NCBI GenBank assembly: GCA_963805325.1
Contig: CAWDTS010000009.1
Location: 372,001-436,000 of the forward strand
Direction of reading: 5' to 3'
DNA: 64,000 bases
Source: DASWJZ01 sp963805325
Lineage (GTDB): Bacteria > Pseudomonadota > Alphaproteobacteria > Rhizobiales > Afifellaceae
Below the pieces are notes generated by a model. The model was not told the origin of the DNA. It did not search any database and saw only the letters and a program-made list of their open reading frames with translations. The position numbers and the translations under genes were made by a program. This document shows positions 56,474 to 64,000 of the stretch, one piece after another (positions within the stretch are counted from its first letter, which is position 1; the number at the start of each line of letters is the position of its first letter).

Positions 56474-58403
56474 TTGTCGGTCGGAAGCGCGCAACACGGC
56501 GGAACTCATACCGCGGCCGCCCCGGCGGTAAGCCGGCCACACCGACGCCGGCTTCTGGCGCCTGACGGTCGGGGCAATCGGCGTCGTCTATGGCGACATC
56601 GGCACGAGCCCGCTCTACGCCGTGCGGGAGTCCGTGCTCGCCGCGGTCGGAGCCGGCCGCCCGGCAAGCATGACGCTGTCCTCGGCATCCTCTCCCTGAT
56701 CATTTGGGCGCTGCTGCTCGTCGTGACCTTGAAGTACGTCGTAATCCTGCTGCGCGCCGACAACAACGGCGAGGGCGGGACGCTTGCGCTGATGGCGCTC
56801 GCCAACCGCGCCATGAAGGGCCGGGCGCCGATCATCATCCTGCTCGGCATCATCAGCGGCGGCCTGTTCTACGGCGACGCGATCATCACACCTTCGCTCT
56901 CGGTGTTGTCGGCGATCGAGGGCATCGAGACCATCACGCCTACATTCCAGCCCTATGTCGTTCCGATAACGGCGGCGATCCTGCTCGGGCTGTTCTCGGT
57001 GCAGTCTTACGGCACGGCGCGCGTCGCTTCGTTCTTCGGGCCGATCACGCTTGTCTGGTTCATTGCTCTGGCTCTCGCCGGGCTCTGGCACATCTCCCAG
57101 GATCCCACCGTGCTTCTCGCGTTCAATCCCGTCTACGGCGTGACATTCCTTCTTCACCACGGGATTGATCGGCCTCCTCACTCTCGGCGCCGTGTTCCTG
57201 GTGGTGACCGGCTCAGAGGCTCTCTATGCCGATCTCGGCCACTTTGGGCGTGGGCCGATCCGCACCGCCTGGCTCTTCGTCGCGCTGCCGGCGCTGACAA
57301 TCAACTATCTCGGCCAGGGCGCCCTCATCCTCGGAAACCCGGACACAATCGAAAACCCGTTCTTCCTTCTCTACCCGCAATGGGCCCTGATCCCCATGGT
57401 GGCGCTGGCGACGGCGGCAACGGTCATCGCCAGCCAGGCAGTCATCACGGGCGCCTATTCGGTCACGCAGCAGGCGATACAGCTCGGCCTGCTGCCGCGG
57501 CTTGAGATCCGGCATACATCGGAAGCGCTGGTCGGGCAGATCTTCATGCCGCGTGTGAACGCTATTCCTGCTGGTCGGCGTGCTGCTGCTCGTCTTCCTC
57601 TTCCGTTCATCGAGCGCACTCGCATCGGCCTACGGCATCGCGGTGACGGGCACGATGGTGGTTACGACGATGCTTGCCTTCGTCGTGATCTGGAAGGTGT
57701 GGAACTGGTCGCCAATTGCGGCCGGTCTCTTGATCACACCGTTTCTGATGCTTGGACACGACCTTTCTCGGCGCCAACCTCCTGAAGGTCGTCGAAGGTG
57801 GCTGGATGCCTCTCCTGCTCGGGTCGGTCATGATGGCGATGATGTACACATGGCGACGCGGGACGGCGATCCTGGCGGCAAAGACCAAGAAGCTGCAAAC
57901 GCCGCTAACCGAGCTCATCGAGATGCTGGAACGATCGCCGCCACACCGTGAACCCGGAACTGCGGTGTTTCTGACCGGCGACGCCGACTACGCGCCGAGC
58001 GCACTTCTCCACAACCTGAAGCACAACAAGGTTCTTCACGAGCGCAACGTCGTCCTGACGGTCGAATATGCAGAGACGCCGCACATTCCCGAGAAGGAGC
58101 GCGTGCGCATCGAACAGGCCGGGGAAAGCTTCACACGCATCGTGATGCAGATTCGGATTCATGGACGTGCCGAACGTTCCCAGGGCTTTGGCCATTACCC
58201 GCACGCCGGGATGGCGGTTCGACATCATGTCGACATCATTCTACCTGTCCCGACGATCGTTCAAGGTAGCCGCCAAATCCGAGATGCCGCGCTGGCAGGA
58301 TCGGCTTTTCATCGCCCTCGCGGCCGGCGCGCGCGACGCGACAGAGTATTTCAAGATTCCCACCGGTCGTGTGGTTGAGATCGGCGCCCAGATGGCGATC
58401 TAG
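56474..58403 (+). pseudogene. kup: Potassium transporter Kup, about six frameshifts
   Basis: Kup sequence runs through all three frames without loss: GFWRLTVGAIGVVYGDIGTSPLYAVRES, LGILSLIIWALLLVVTLKYVVILLRADNNGEGG, SGGLFYGDAIITPSLSVLSAIEG, GLLTLGAVFLVVTGSEALYADLGHFG, SSALASAYGIAVTGTM, FLGANLLKVVEGGWMPLLLG, and the end EYFKIPTGRVVEIGAQMAI. Joins: one extra base near 56535, 57161, 57560, 57750 and 58151, one missing near 56668. Corrected length is about 640 residues, normal for this proton/K+ symporter. The start is uncertain (TTG 56474 is a guess). Divergent from kdpDE-like genes that probably control it. Confidence 0.82.
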
Positions 58404-58429
58404 ACCGGCCGGGCGGACGTCGAAGCCCC

Positions 58430-58621
58430 CTACCCGTCGTCATGCCCGAGCACCTTTCCGGTGCTCGGATCGACCAGGTGCGCGCCGCCGCAAGATGGGC
58501 ACTCGACGCCGATGAAATCGCGGCCCGTCGGCTCCTCGGGGTCCGCCGGCGGATCCTCATCGTGGAGCGCCTGCACCCACATTTGTGTCCGCGGGCAGCG
58601 GAAGAGGAACGGAATCTTCAT
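58430..58621 (-). CDS. Small hypothetical protein with Cys pair
   Basis: 63 residues from ATG 58621. The pattern FRCPRTQMWVQ...FIGVECPSCGGAHLVDPSTGKVLG has one Cys near the N-terminus and a CPSC knuckle in the middle, typical of a small rhizobial family that looks like a half zinc ribbon. Function unknown. It converges with kup, 26 bases away. Confidence 0.65.
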   Translation of the reverse strand: MKIPFLFRCPRTQMWVQALHDEDPPADPEEPTGRDFIGVECPSCGGAHLVDPSTGKVLGHDDG

Positions 58622-58785
58622 GCGGAGAATGAGGCTCGCACGCTGCCCCTATCTGCCTTGATCTCCAACAAATTCAATCTTCCGAATAGCTGGGCGGCTC
58701 GGCGCCAATTGAATTGCCGGGCGCCACCGGCCATGATGCCGGCGGGGGCTTCTGGCGACGGGTGTTGTCGCCGCGTGGAGGAAGC

Positions 58786-60122
58786 ATGGCGCGGCCGTTG
58801 CGTGAAGGGATCCAGGCCCTCGAACTGACCGCCAGGATGACGCTCGCGGTGCTCGCTCTCGCATCGGGCGTCTACACCTATATCGGCGTGCGCGATCTCC
58901 TCGACGGCTCTGGCGACCGTCGTCTTCCTCGGCGCGTTCATCTATTCGGCCGCCGTCTCATCGGCATCTACGCCTTCTGGACCTTCCTCATGCGGCTGAT
59001 GCCGCATGTCCGCCAGGCATCGCACCGCAACGCCCTGATCGGCGCGATCGTGCTCGGTTCGGCCATGATCATGGCAATGTCGTCGTGGCTGAATGCGGCG
59101 GCGCTCGCCGGCTCCGCCGCGATCGAGCAGCACCTCTCGCGCGCCGCGGAGGGCTATGCCGACGCGCTCGACAAGGCGCATTCGAACGCGCTCGCGGCGC
59201 AGTCGCTGCTTCCCGACATCCAGCTTGCCTCGGCACGCTTCGCGCGCCTCGCCGCCGACGAGCGCGCATCCGGCGCGCTGACCGGCACGTCGGGCTCCGG
59301 CACGGTCGTGCAACTCCTGACGCAGATGTCGAACGACCTGAGCAGCCTCGGCGCCGAGATCACCCAATCGCGCGAGACGGTGAAGACACTCTACGAGCAA
59401 GGTGGCCAGAACATCTCGCGGATGCGCGCGCTCGTCTCCGCCAACGGGCCGGTGGCGCTGCGCGCCGACCAGTTCGGCGAGGAGGCCGTGGCGCTCGCCG
59501 GCGTCATCGCCAGCCTGCAGCAGACCTCGGTCGCTCCCGCCGTCCGCCGCGCCGCCGACGATCTCGCGACCACCTTCATCGCGCCGGTCGCCGACGGCGG
59601 CACGGAGGACTTGCGGAGCCGCCAGGAGACGGTGGTGGAGAATGTCGCGAGCGCTGTCGCCGCGCAGTCGAAGGCGCTTGCCGCCGCCGCCGATCAGGTG
59701 CTGGCGACGGAGCCGGTAAGGCCGGAGCGGTTCGTGCCGCTGTCGCGTCCCGCGGCCGTGCTGCGCTACGCCGCCGACTTCCTTCCCTCCTGGGCGGGCG
59801 CGATCTCGATCGATCTCCTGCCGGCCGTGCTGGTGCTGATCCTCGTCATCGTGCACAGCTCGATCCGCCGCGAGGAGGACCCGCAGATCGTCGACAACGT
59901 GATGACGGCCGCCGACATGATGCAGGCGATGCGGCTTTACGAGCGCATGCGGCGCGAGGAGATTCACACCGAGCATCTCGGCGAGCCGGTGGCGCCGGAA
60001 GCGCCAGTCGCACCCGTCGCACCTGCCGCCGCTGCGCCCCCTTCCCCACCGAAGGAGCGTGCGGAGGAGCCGCGCAATGTTACGCCGCTCTCTCGCAGCG
60101 CGGCCGCGGCGAGGCGGGATGA
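58786..60122 (+). CDS. Membrane protein with periplasmic helical domain (frame disturbed at both ends)
   Basis: ATG 58786 follows GGAGGAAG. Segments: a hydrophobic helix (MTLAVLALASGVYTYIG), probably a second one readable only in another frame between ~58905 and 58965 (ATVVFLGAFIYSAAVSS), then FWTFLMRLMPHV and a third (NALIGAIVLGSAMIMAMSSWL). A ~250-residue helical domain and a last helix (ISIDLLPAVLVLILVIVHSS) follow, with a Pro/Ala tail. The frame as given would run to 60516, deep into the next gene; a missing base near the end would place the stop at 60120-60122, overlapping the next start. No family recognised. Confidence 0.6.
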
Positions 60123-60934
60123 CATGGCTCGCGAAAGCCGCGATCGACCGGCTGAAGGCGCTTCCCGAGGGCACGATCCTGAAGCAGGTCTTCTACGGGC
60201 TTGCGGCGCTGACCGTCGCGGCGCTCTTCGCCGACTACCGGACGCTGGCGGCCGCCGACGCGAAGGCCTCCGCCGGGCTGCCGGCGCTCTCGCCCGTCAG
60301 GATGGAGCGCCCGGAGCGCGACAACCAGATCCGCCCCTATCTCCCCGCGACGCGGCCGATGGCGCCGGACGAGACGAGCGAGCGGCTGATGTCACGCCCG
60401 CGCGAAGAGAGCGAGGCAGCGCCGATGCGCTTCCGCCTCGGCACGCATGGCGCGGCGTTCGCGGAAGGCACGATCACGCCGGGCACCGCCGACGCCTTCA
60501 CGGAGTTCCTGGATGAGGAGCGGTCAGCGGGCATCAAGGAGATCGTGCTTCACTCGCCCGGCGGGTCGGTCAACGAGGCGACAAAGATGGCGCGCACGAT
60601 CCGCGACCAGGGCCTCGATACGCGCATCCTTCCCGACGGCTATTGCGCCTCCTCCTGCCCGCTGGTCTTCGCCGCCGGCGTCAAGCGCTTCGCCGACAAG
60701 ACGTCGTGGATCGGCGTGCATCAGATTTTCGCGCTGACCACCGCCTTCGGCTCGCTCGCCGACGGGATGGAGCAGGCGCAGGTGGTGAGCGCCGAGGCGC
60801 AGGACATGCTCGCGGGCTTCGGCGTCGATCCGCTGGTGTGGACGCGCGCCATGTCGACGCCGAAGGAAAAGCTCTATCTGTTCACGCCGGAGGAGCTCAA
60901 GGAGCTGAAGCTCGCGACGAAGGTCGAGGGCTGA
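60119..60934 (+). CDS. Membrane-anchored periplasmic ClpP-like protein (COG3904 type)
   Basis: 271 residues. N-terminal anchor helix at ~25-45 (LKQVFYGLAALTVAALFAD), a polar linker, then a ClpP/crotonase-fold domain. LHSPGGSVNEATKM aligns with the ClpP oxyanion strand, CASSCPLVFAAG with the nucleophile helix (Ser third), and GVHQIF with the catalytic His. TRAMSTPKEKLYLFTPEEL ends the domain as in ClpP. The Ser and His of a serine protease are therefore present; the third residue is unclear. ATGA overlap with the inferred end of the upstream membrane gene suggests a functional pair. Confidence 0.78.
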   Translation: MTWLAKAAIDRLKALPEGTILKQVFYGLAALTVAALFADYRTLAAADAKASAGLPALSPVRMERPERDNQIRPYLPATRPMAPDETSERLMSRPREESEAAPMRFRLGTHGAAFAEGTITPGTADAFTEFLDEERSAGIKEIVLHSPGGSVNEATKMARTIRDQGLDTRILPDGYCASSCPLVFAAGVKRFADKTSWIGVHQIFALTTAFGSLADGMEQAQVVSAEAQDMLAGFGVDPLVWTRAMSTPKEKLYLFTPEELKELKLATKVEG

Positions 60935-60961
60935 GCGAGCGGCGCTCGGGAGATCGCCGGA

Positions 60962-62057
60962 CTAGTCCAGCGGCTCGTCCACGACGCCGACCCGCTTCGC
61001 GATGAAGTGCGCGAGGGGCGGTCCGATCAGAAGAACGATCAGAAGGCGCGCGGCCTGCATCGCCATGACGAAGGGCATATCGATCGTCCGCGACGACGCC
61101 GCGATGATCGCCACGGAGTCCACGCCGCCCGGACTCGTCGCGAGATAGGCCGTGAGCGGATCGATATCGGCCGCCGCCACGAGAAGCTGCTCCGGCGAGC
61201 GCGCAAATCGCAATCAAGGCCGCTGTCGTCATAAGAACGCGCGGCGCCGCGCGCGCCGCATGGAGCAGGATAGGACGCGTGAAGCGCAGGCCGATCGACC
61301 AGCCGAGAAGCGTGTAGCTGATCGCCAGAAGCCAGGTCGGCAGCTCGATCGTCATCACGCCCAGATCCTGCAAGATGACTCCGAGCACCATCGGCACCAC
61401 GAGCGCGCCGGCGGGAATGCGCACGAACCGGGTGAGCACGAGGCCGCTCACCGACAGCGCAAGGGTCTCGACCAGAGACAGCCACGCCACCGGGGGAAAC
61501 CAGTCGATGGCAACCGCGCCGGCCTTTCCGGAAATGAAGATGCTCGCCACGGCCGACGCGACAATCGCGACGCTGGCCACGCGCGTGTATTGCATGAAGG
61601 CGACGAGGCGAAAGTCCGCGCCGTAGGCTTCGGCCATCAGCACCATCGGCGTCGCGGCTCCGGGAAACGATCCCCAGATCGCGGTCGTGCCCGGCAGCAC
61701 GCGCCAGCGCGTCAGCATCCAGCCTATCAGGTTGGTCACGACGATCACCGAGAGGACGGTGGCGAAAAACAGCGGCCAGTCGCGTGTCATCTCGGCGAGG
61801 ATGGAACGCGGAATGCCGCGCGCGATCAGGCAGCCGATCATGCCTTGCGCAAGGTGGAAGACAGGCGTCGCCACGCGCACCTTCCCTTCGACGGCCGCAA
61901 CAACGATCGCGCCGATCATCGATCCGAGCAGGATGGCGGCCGGCACATGCACAGCCTCAAGTCCGAGAATGAAAAGGATCGAGAAAAACAGCAGGACGGC
62001 CCATTGCGCGCCGAGCGGGTGGACGCCGAGAACGGGAATGCGCCGCTGCTTCGTCAC
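60962..62057 (-). pseudogene. AbrB-family membrane protein, +1 frameshift
   Basis: The N-terminal part (WAVLLFFSILFILGLEAVHVPAAILLGSMIGAI, GCLIARGIPRSIL, WGSFPGAATPMVLMAEAYGADFRLVAFMQYTRV) and the C-terminal part (DIDPLTAYLATSPGGVDSVAIIAASS) match the AbrB/AbrB-duplication family (COG3180), about ten helices. The join near 61195 needs one G removed. The family was once labelled ammonia monooxygenase, without support; transport or regulation is more likely. GTG 62057 is a tentative start. Confidence 0.8.
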
Positions 62058-62352
62058 GTGTGCGCCCGGCGTCCCGCGTCGGCGCGCTTCGCAACCCATG
62101 TCCGGCTGACGACAGCCTTCGTACAAGAATCGAGGTTGGCCAACTTCGAGGCCTTCGTAGGCGTGGATATCTGTTGACGCCGTCCGCGACCCGGATGGCG
62201 AAGGAGACTGGAAACGCTTGCGAGGGTGAACTCAGGGACATGCGATAATCATCGATGTTCCGGCAGTCAACATTTGGGGCGCAACGATTGCCCCCTGGCC
62301 GGCCAGAGGCCCGGCGCTTGCTTGCGGCGCGGCGGCGGTCTACGCGAAAAAC

Positions 62353-62853
62353 ATGCCCCGGCTTCTGCTTCTTCGCCATGCCACCGCGGAACGCGCCGCA
62401 TCCGGTCAGACCGATCACGCGCGGGATCTGACGAAGGAGGGGCGCAGCGAATCGAAGGCGGTCGGCAAGACGCTCAAGAAACGCGGCGAGACGATCGACC
62501 TCGTTCTGTCCTCCGATTCGCAGCGGACGCGGGAGACGTGGGAGAAGGTTGCCGAGAAGCTCGACGGCACGCCGGAGGTGCGGTTCCTGCGTTCGCTCTT
62601 CGAGGCGCAGAACACCGTGCCGATTATCAAAGCCGAGGGCGGCGCGGCGAACACGATCCTGGTCGTCGGCCATAATCCGGCGATGCACGCGACCGCACTC
62701 ACGCTGGCCGAGGACCTCGGCGGCAAAGACGGACAGAAACTGCGCTCGGGCTTTCCCAAAGCGGCGCTCGCCGTTCTCGACTTCGAGGGCGAATGGCGAT
62801 CGCTCCGTCCCGGCCAGATGCGCCTCGTCGCGTTTATCGAGACCGACGCCTGA
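62353..62853 (+). CDS. SixA-type histidine phosphatase
   Basis: 166 residues with MPRLLLLRHATAER (RHA in place of RHG, catalytic His), LVLSSDSQRTRETWE (second Arg) and ILVVGHNPAMHATAL (second His). SixA removes phosphate from phospho-histidine domains of signalling proteins. The ~295 bases upstream contain its promoter region and no gene that I could find. Confidence 0.9.
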   Translation: MPRLLLLRHATAERAASGQTDHARDLTKEGRSESKAVGKTLKKRGETIDLVLSSDSQRTRETWEKVAEKLDGTPEVRFLRSLFEAQNTVPIIKAEGGAANTILVVGHNPAMHATALTLAEDLGGKDGQKLRSGFPKAALAVLDFEGEWRSLRPGQMRLVAFIETDA

Positions 62854-62869
62854 GACGACGAACGCTTTT

Positions 62870-63055
62870 ATGCCAAGTCGACTTTTGCCGTCCGTTGGCG
62901 AAGGCACGTTGCGCGCGCGTCACCGGCGGGCTTGCCGTCGGGAGCCCGCGCGGCGGGCGGCTCAATCTGTCGGCGTTTTACGACGGCATCGGTAGCGAGG
63001 ATTTCACGTCCCTCGGAGGAAGATGAAGCTCGTCCTGCCGTTCGACGTCGACTGA
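62870..63055 (+). pseudogene. Remnant of an outer-membrane beta-barrel C-terminus
   Basis: Between sixA and the EamA gene, short pieces in shifting frames read SVGEGTLRAR, then RVTGGLAVGSPRGGRLNLSAFYDGIGSEDFTSLGG, then MKLVLPFDVD and a stop at 63053. The last two strands of autotransporter-type barrels look like this (SASYDGIG...YGG..L.V.VPF). Nothing of the rest of such a protein is present. Two frame changes are needed. Low confidence. Confidence 0.35.
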
Positions 63056-63089
63056 CGCCGGTCGCGGGCTACCTTCGGACCTGCGCTCG

Positions 63090-63527
63090 CTAGACCTTGT
63101 GCGCGACGAGCAAGGCGCCGACCGCGATCAGCCCGACGCCAAGCCAGTTGGCGAGCGCCAGATTCTCGCCGAGGAAGAGGACGCCGAAGATCGCGACGAG
63201 CACCACGCTCAACTTGTCGATCGGGGCGACGCGCGCCGCGTCGCCGATCTTGAGCGCACGGAAATAGCAGAGCCAGGACGCGCCGGTCGCGAGGCCGGAG
63301 AGCACCAGGAAGACAAGGCTCCGCGGGGCGACCGTATCGATCCGCACCCACGACCCCTCCAACGTCAGGATCAGGGCGAACGCGATCAGGATGACGACCG
63401 TCCGCACGAAGGTGGCATAGTCGGACCCGACGTTCTCCACGCCGACCTTGGCGAAGATCGCCGTCAGGGCGGCGAAGGCGGCCGACAGCACAGCCCAGAA
63501 TTGCCACGAGGCGAAAAGCAGCTTCAT
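63090..63527 (-). CDS. EamA-family membrane protein, half-size (one 5-helix unit)
   Basis: 145 residues from ATG 63527 (GGGAG seven bases upstream). Five hydrophobic segments form a single EamA unit (FWAVLSAAFAALTAIFAKVGVENV; GLATGASWLCYFRALKIGDAARVAPIDKLSVVLVAIFGVLFLGE). Half-size members of the drug/metabolite transporter superfamily pair as dimers. Substrate unknown. Divergent from the YcjX-like gene. Confidence 0.88.
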   Translation of the reverse strand: MKLLFASWQFWAVLSAAFAALTAIFAKVGVENVGSDYATFVRTVVILIAFALILTLEGSWVRIDTVAPRSLVFLVLSGLATGASWLCYFRALKIGDAARVAPIDKLSVVLVAIFGVLFLGENLALANWLGVGLIAVGALLVAHKV

Positions 63528-63591
63528 TTCAAGGCTCCCGCGCGGATTGTCAGACGCCGAAACACGCCCATATTGGTAGCGGGAGAACGCC

Positions 63592-64000
63592 TTGCCGGCC
63601 ATTACCACAGTCACCGACGAGGCGCGGATCGCCGCGGCCAACGTGCTCGACGCGGTCATCGGCGGCGGCACGCCGACCGTCAGGCTCGGCGTCACGGGGC
63701 TGTCGCGCGCCGGGAAGACCGTCTTCATCACCGCGCTCGTCCACAATCTCGTGCATGGCGGCCGGCTGCCGCTCTTCAGCGTCTATCGCGACGGCCGGCT
63801 CGCGGAGGCGAAGCTCAAGCCGCAGCCCGACGACGAAGTGCCGCGCTTCGACTACGAGGCGCATGTCAAGGAGCTCGTCGGACGCCGCGTCTGGCCGGAA
63901 TCGACGAAGCGGATCAGCGAGCTTCGCATCGTCATCGACTACGAGTCGGGGCGGTTCCTGAAGCGGCGGATCGGGCGCGGGCGGCTCAATCTCGACATCG
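63592..64000 (+). CDS. YcjX-like P-loop protein (cut by the right edge)
   Basis: From TTG 63592 (GGGAG seven bases upstream) the frame is open to the window end. LGVTGLSRAGKTVFITALVHNLVHG holds a GxxxxGKT P-loop, and VYRDGRLAEAKLKPQPDDEVPRFDYEAHVKELVGRRVWPESTKRISELR matches the COG3106/YcjX family. These are GTP/ATP-binding stress-linked proteins usually next to a DUF697 membrane protein gene. About 136 of ~480 residues are visible. Confidence 0.85.
   Translation, partial: MPAITTVTDEARIAAANVLDAVIGGGTPTVRLGVTGLSRAGKTVFITALVHNLVHGGRLPLFSVYRDGRLAEAKLKPQPDDEVPRFDYEAHVKELVGRRVWPESTKRISELRIVIDYESGRFLKRRIGRGRLNLDI

Noticed and set aside
54040..58403. Programmed ribosomal frameshifting as an explanation of the broken frames
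   Set aside because: About nineteen sites in three genes, mostly needing removal of one base, with no slippery heptamers or shared downstream structures seen; programmed shifts occur once per gene.
60123..60516. Continuation of the 58.8 kb membrane protein through the ClpP-like gene
   Set aside because: The added ~130 residues are Arg/Gly-rich frame noise over a conserved protease domain; a missing base near the gene end is a simpler reading.

Overview
The window is GC-rich, gene-dense chromosomal DNA from an alphaproteobacterium, most likely of the order Hyphomicrobiales (Rhizobiales). The evidence is gene content: CckA, a DksA that keeps one zinc-site cysteine, the F1-ATPase zeta-type inhibitor (DUF1476), DUF1127 and DUF6867 proteins, the purC-purS-purQ order, and a recA/alaS/icd neighbourhood. 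A FliO-like gene and CckA suggest a flagellated cell with the CtrA cell-cycle circuit. I saw no rRNA, tRNA, CRISPR array, insertion sequence or prophage.

Layout. 1-2.8 kb: an outer-membrane barrel cut by the left edge, a short XdhC, a half-length copper nitrite reductase, a PCu(A)C-like protein and CtaG. 2.9-7.4 kb: a CUT1 sugar-type ABC operon. 7.5-10.3 kb: TrhA-like membrane protein and a MoxR ATPase/VWA pair. 10.4-12.2 kb: a frameshifted YcaQ-type glycosylase, a small protein and a cold-shock protein. 12.5-16 kb: pcaB-pcaD-pcaC plus a DUF5996 gene, joined by 1-4 base overlaps. 16.1-21.8 kb: complete liv (branched-chain amino acid) ABC operon with a DUF6867 gene and a clear terminator. 21.9-25.8 kb: small membrane proteins, a P1-type peptidase, rpe, purB and a Pro/Ala-repeat membrane protein. 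26-33.6 kb: HpcH/HpaI aldolase, zeta inhibitor, purC-S-Q, a lipoprotein, DUF1127, a MocR-type regulator and purL. 33.7-36 kb: BolA, Grx4-type glutaredoxin, rhodanese, MFS exporter. 36-46.5 kb: housekeeping genes (metallophosphoesterase, rpsD, murI, trmJ, icd, alaS, recA). 46.8-53.4 kb: diguanylate cyclase, cckA, FliO-like, a hydratase, dksA. 54-58.4 kb: a KdpDE-like two-component pair divergent from the K+ transporter kup. 58.4-64 kb: a membrane coiled-coil protein paired with a periplasmic ClpP-like protein, an AbrB-family protein, a SixA-type phosphatase, an outer-membrane-barrel remnant, a half-size EamA protein and the start of a YcjX-like P-loop gene.

Sequence integrity matters here. At least ten genes have reading frames that switch without losing conserved residues. 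The worst stretch is 54.0-58.4 kb, where kdpE, kdpD and kup need about nineteen single-base corrections, nearly all removals of one extra base. Isolated cases hit purL, the YcaQ-like gene, the P1 peptidase, the MocR regulator and the AbrB gene. The excess of insertions, and the damage to a core purine gene, point to base-calling errors more than to gene decay.

I found no obvious unknown large system. The best leads are the ClpP-like/coiled-coil envelope pair, phased direct repeats in two divergent regulatory regions (DUF1127/MocR and kdpD/kup), and a domain-halved nitrite reductase fused behind a copper chaperone that has lost most of its copper ligands.
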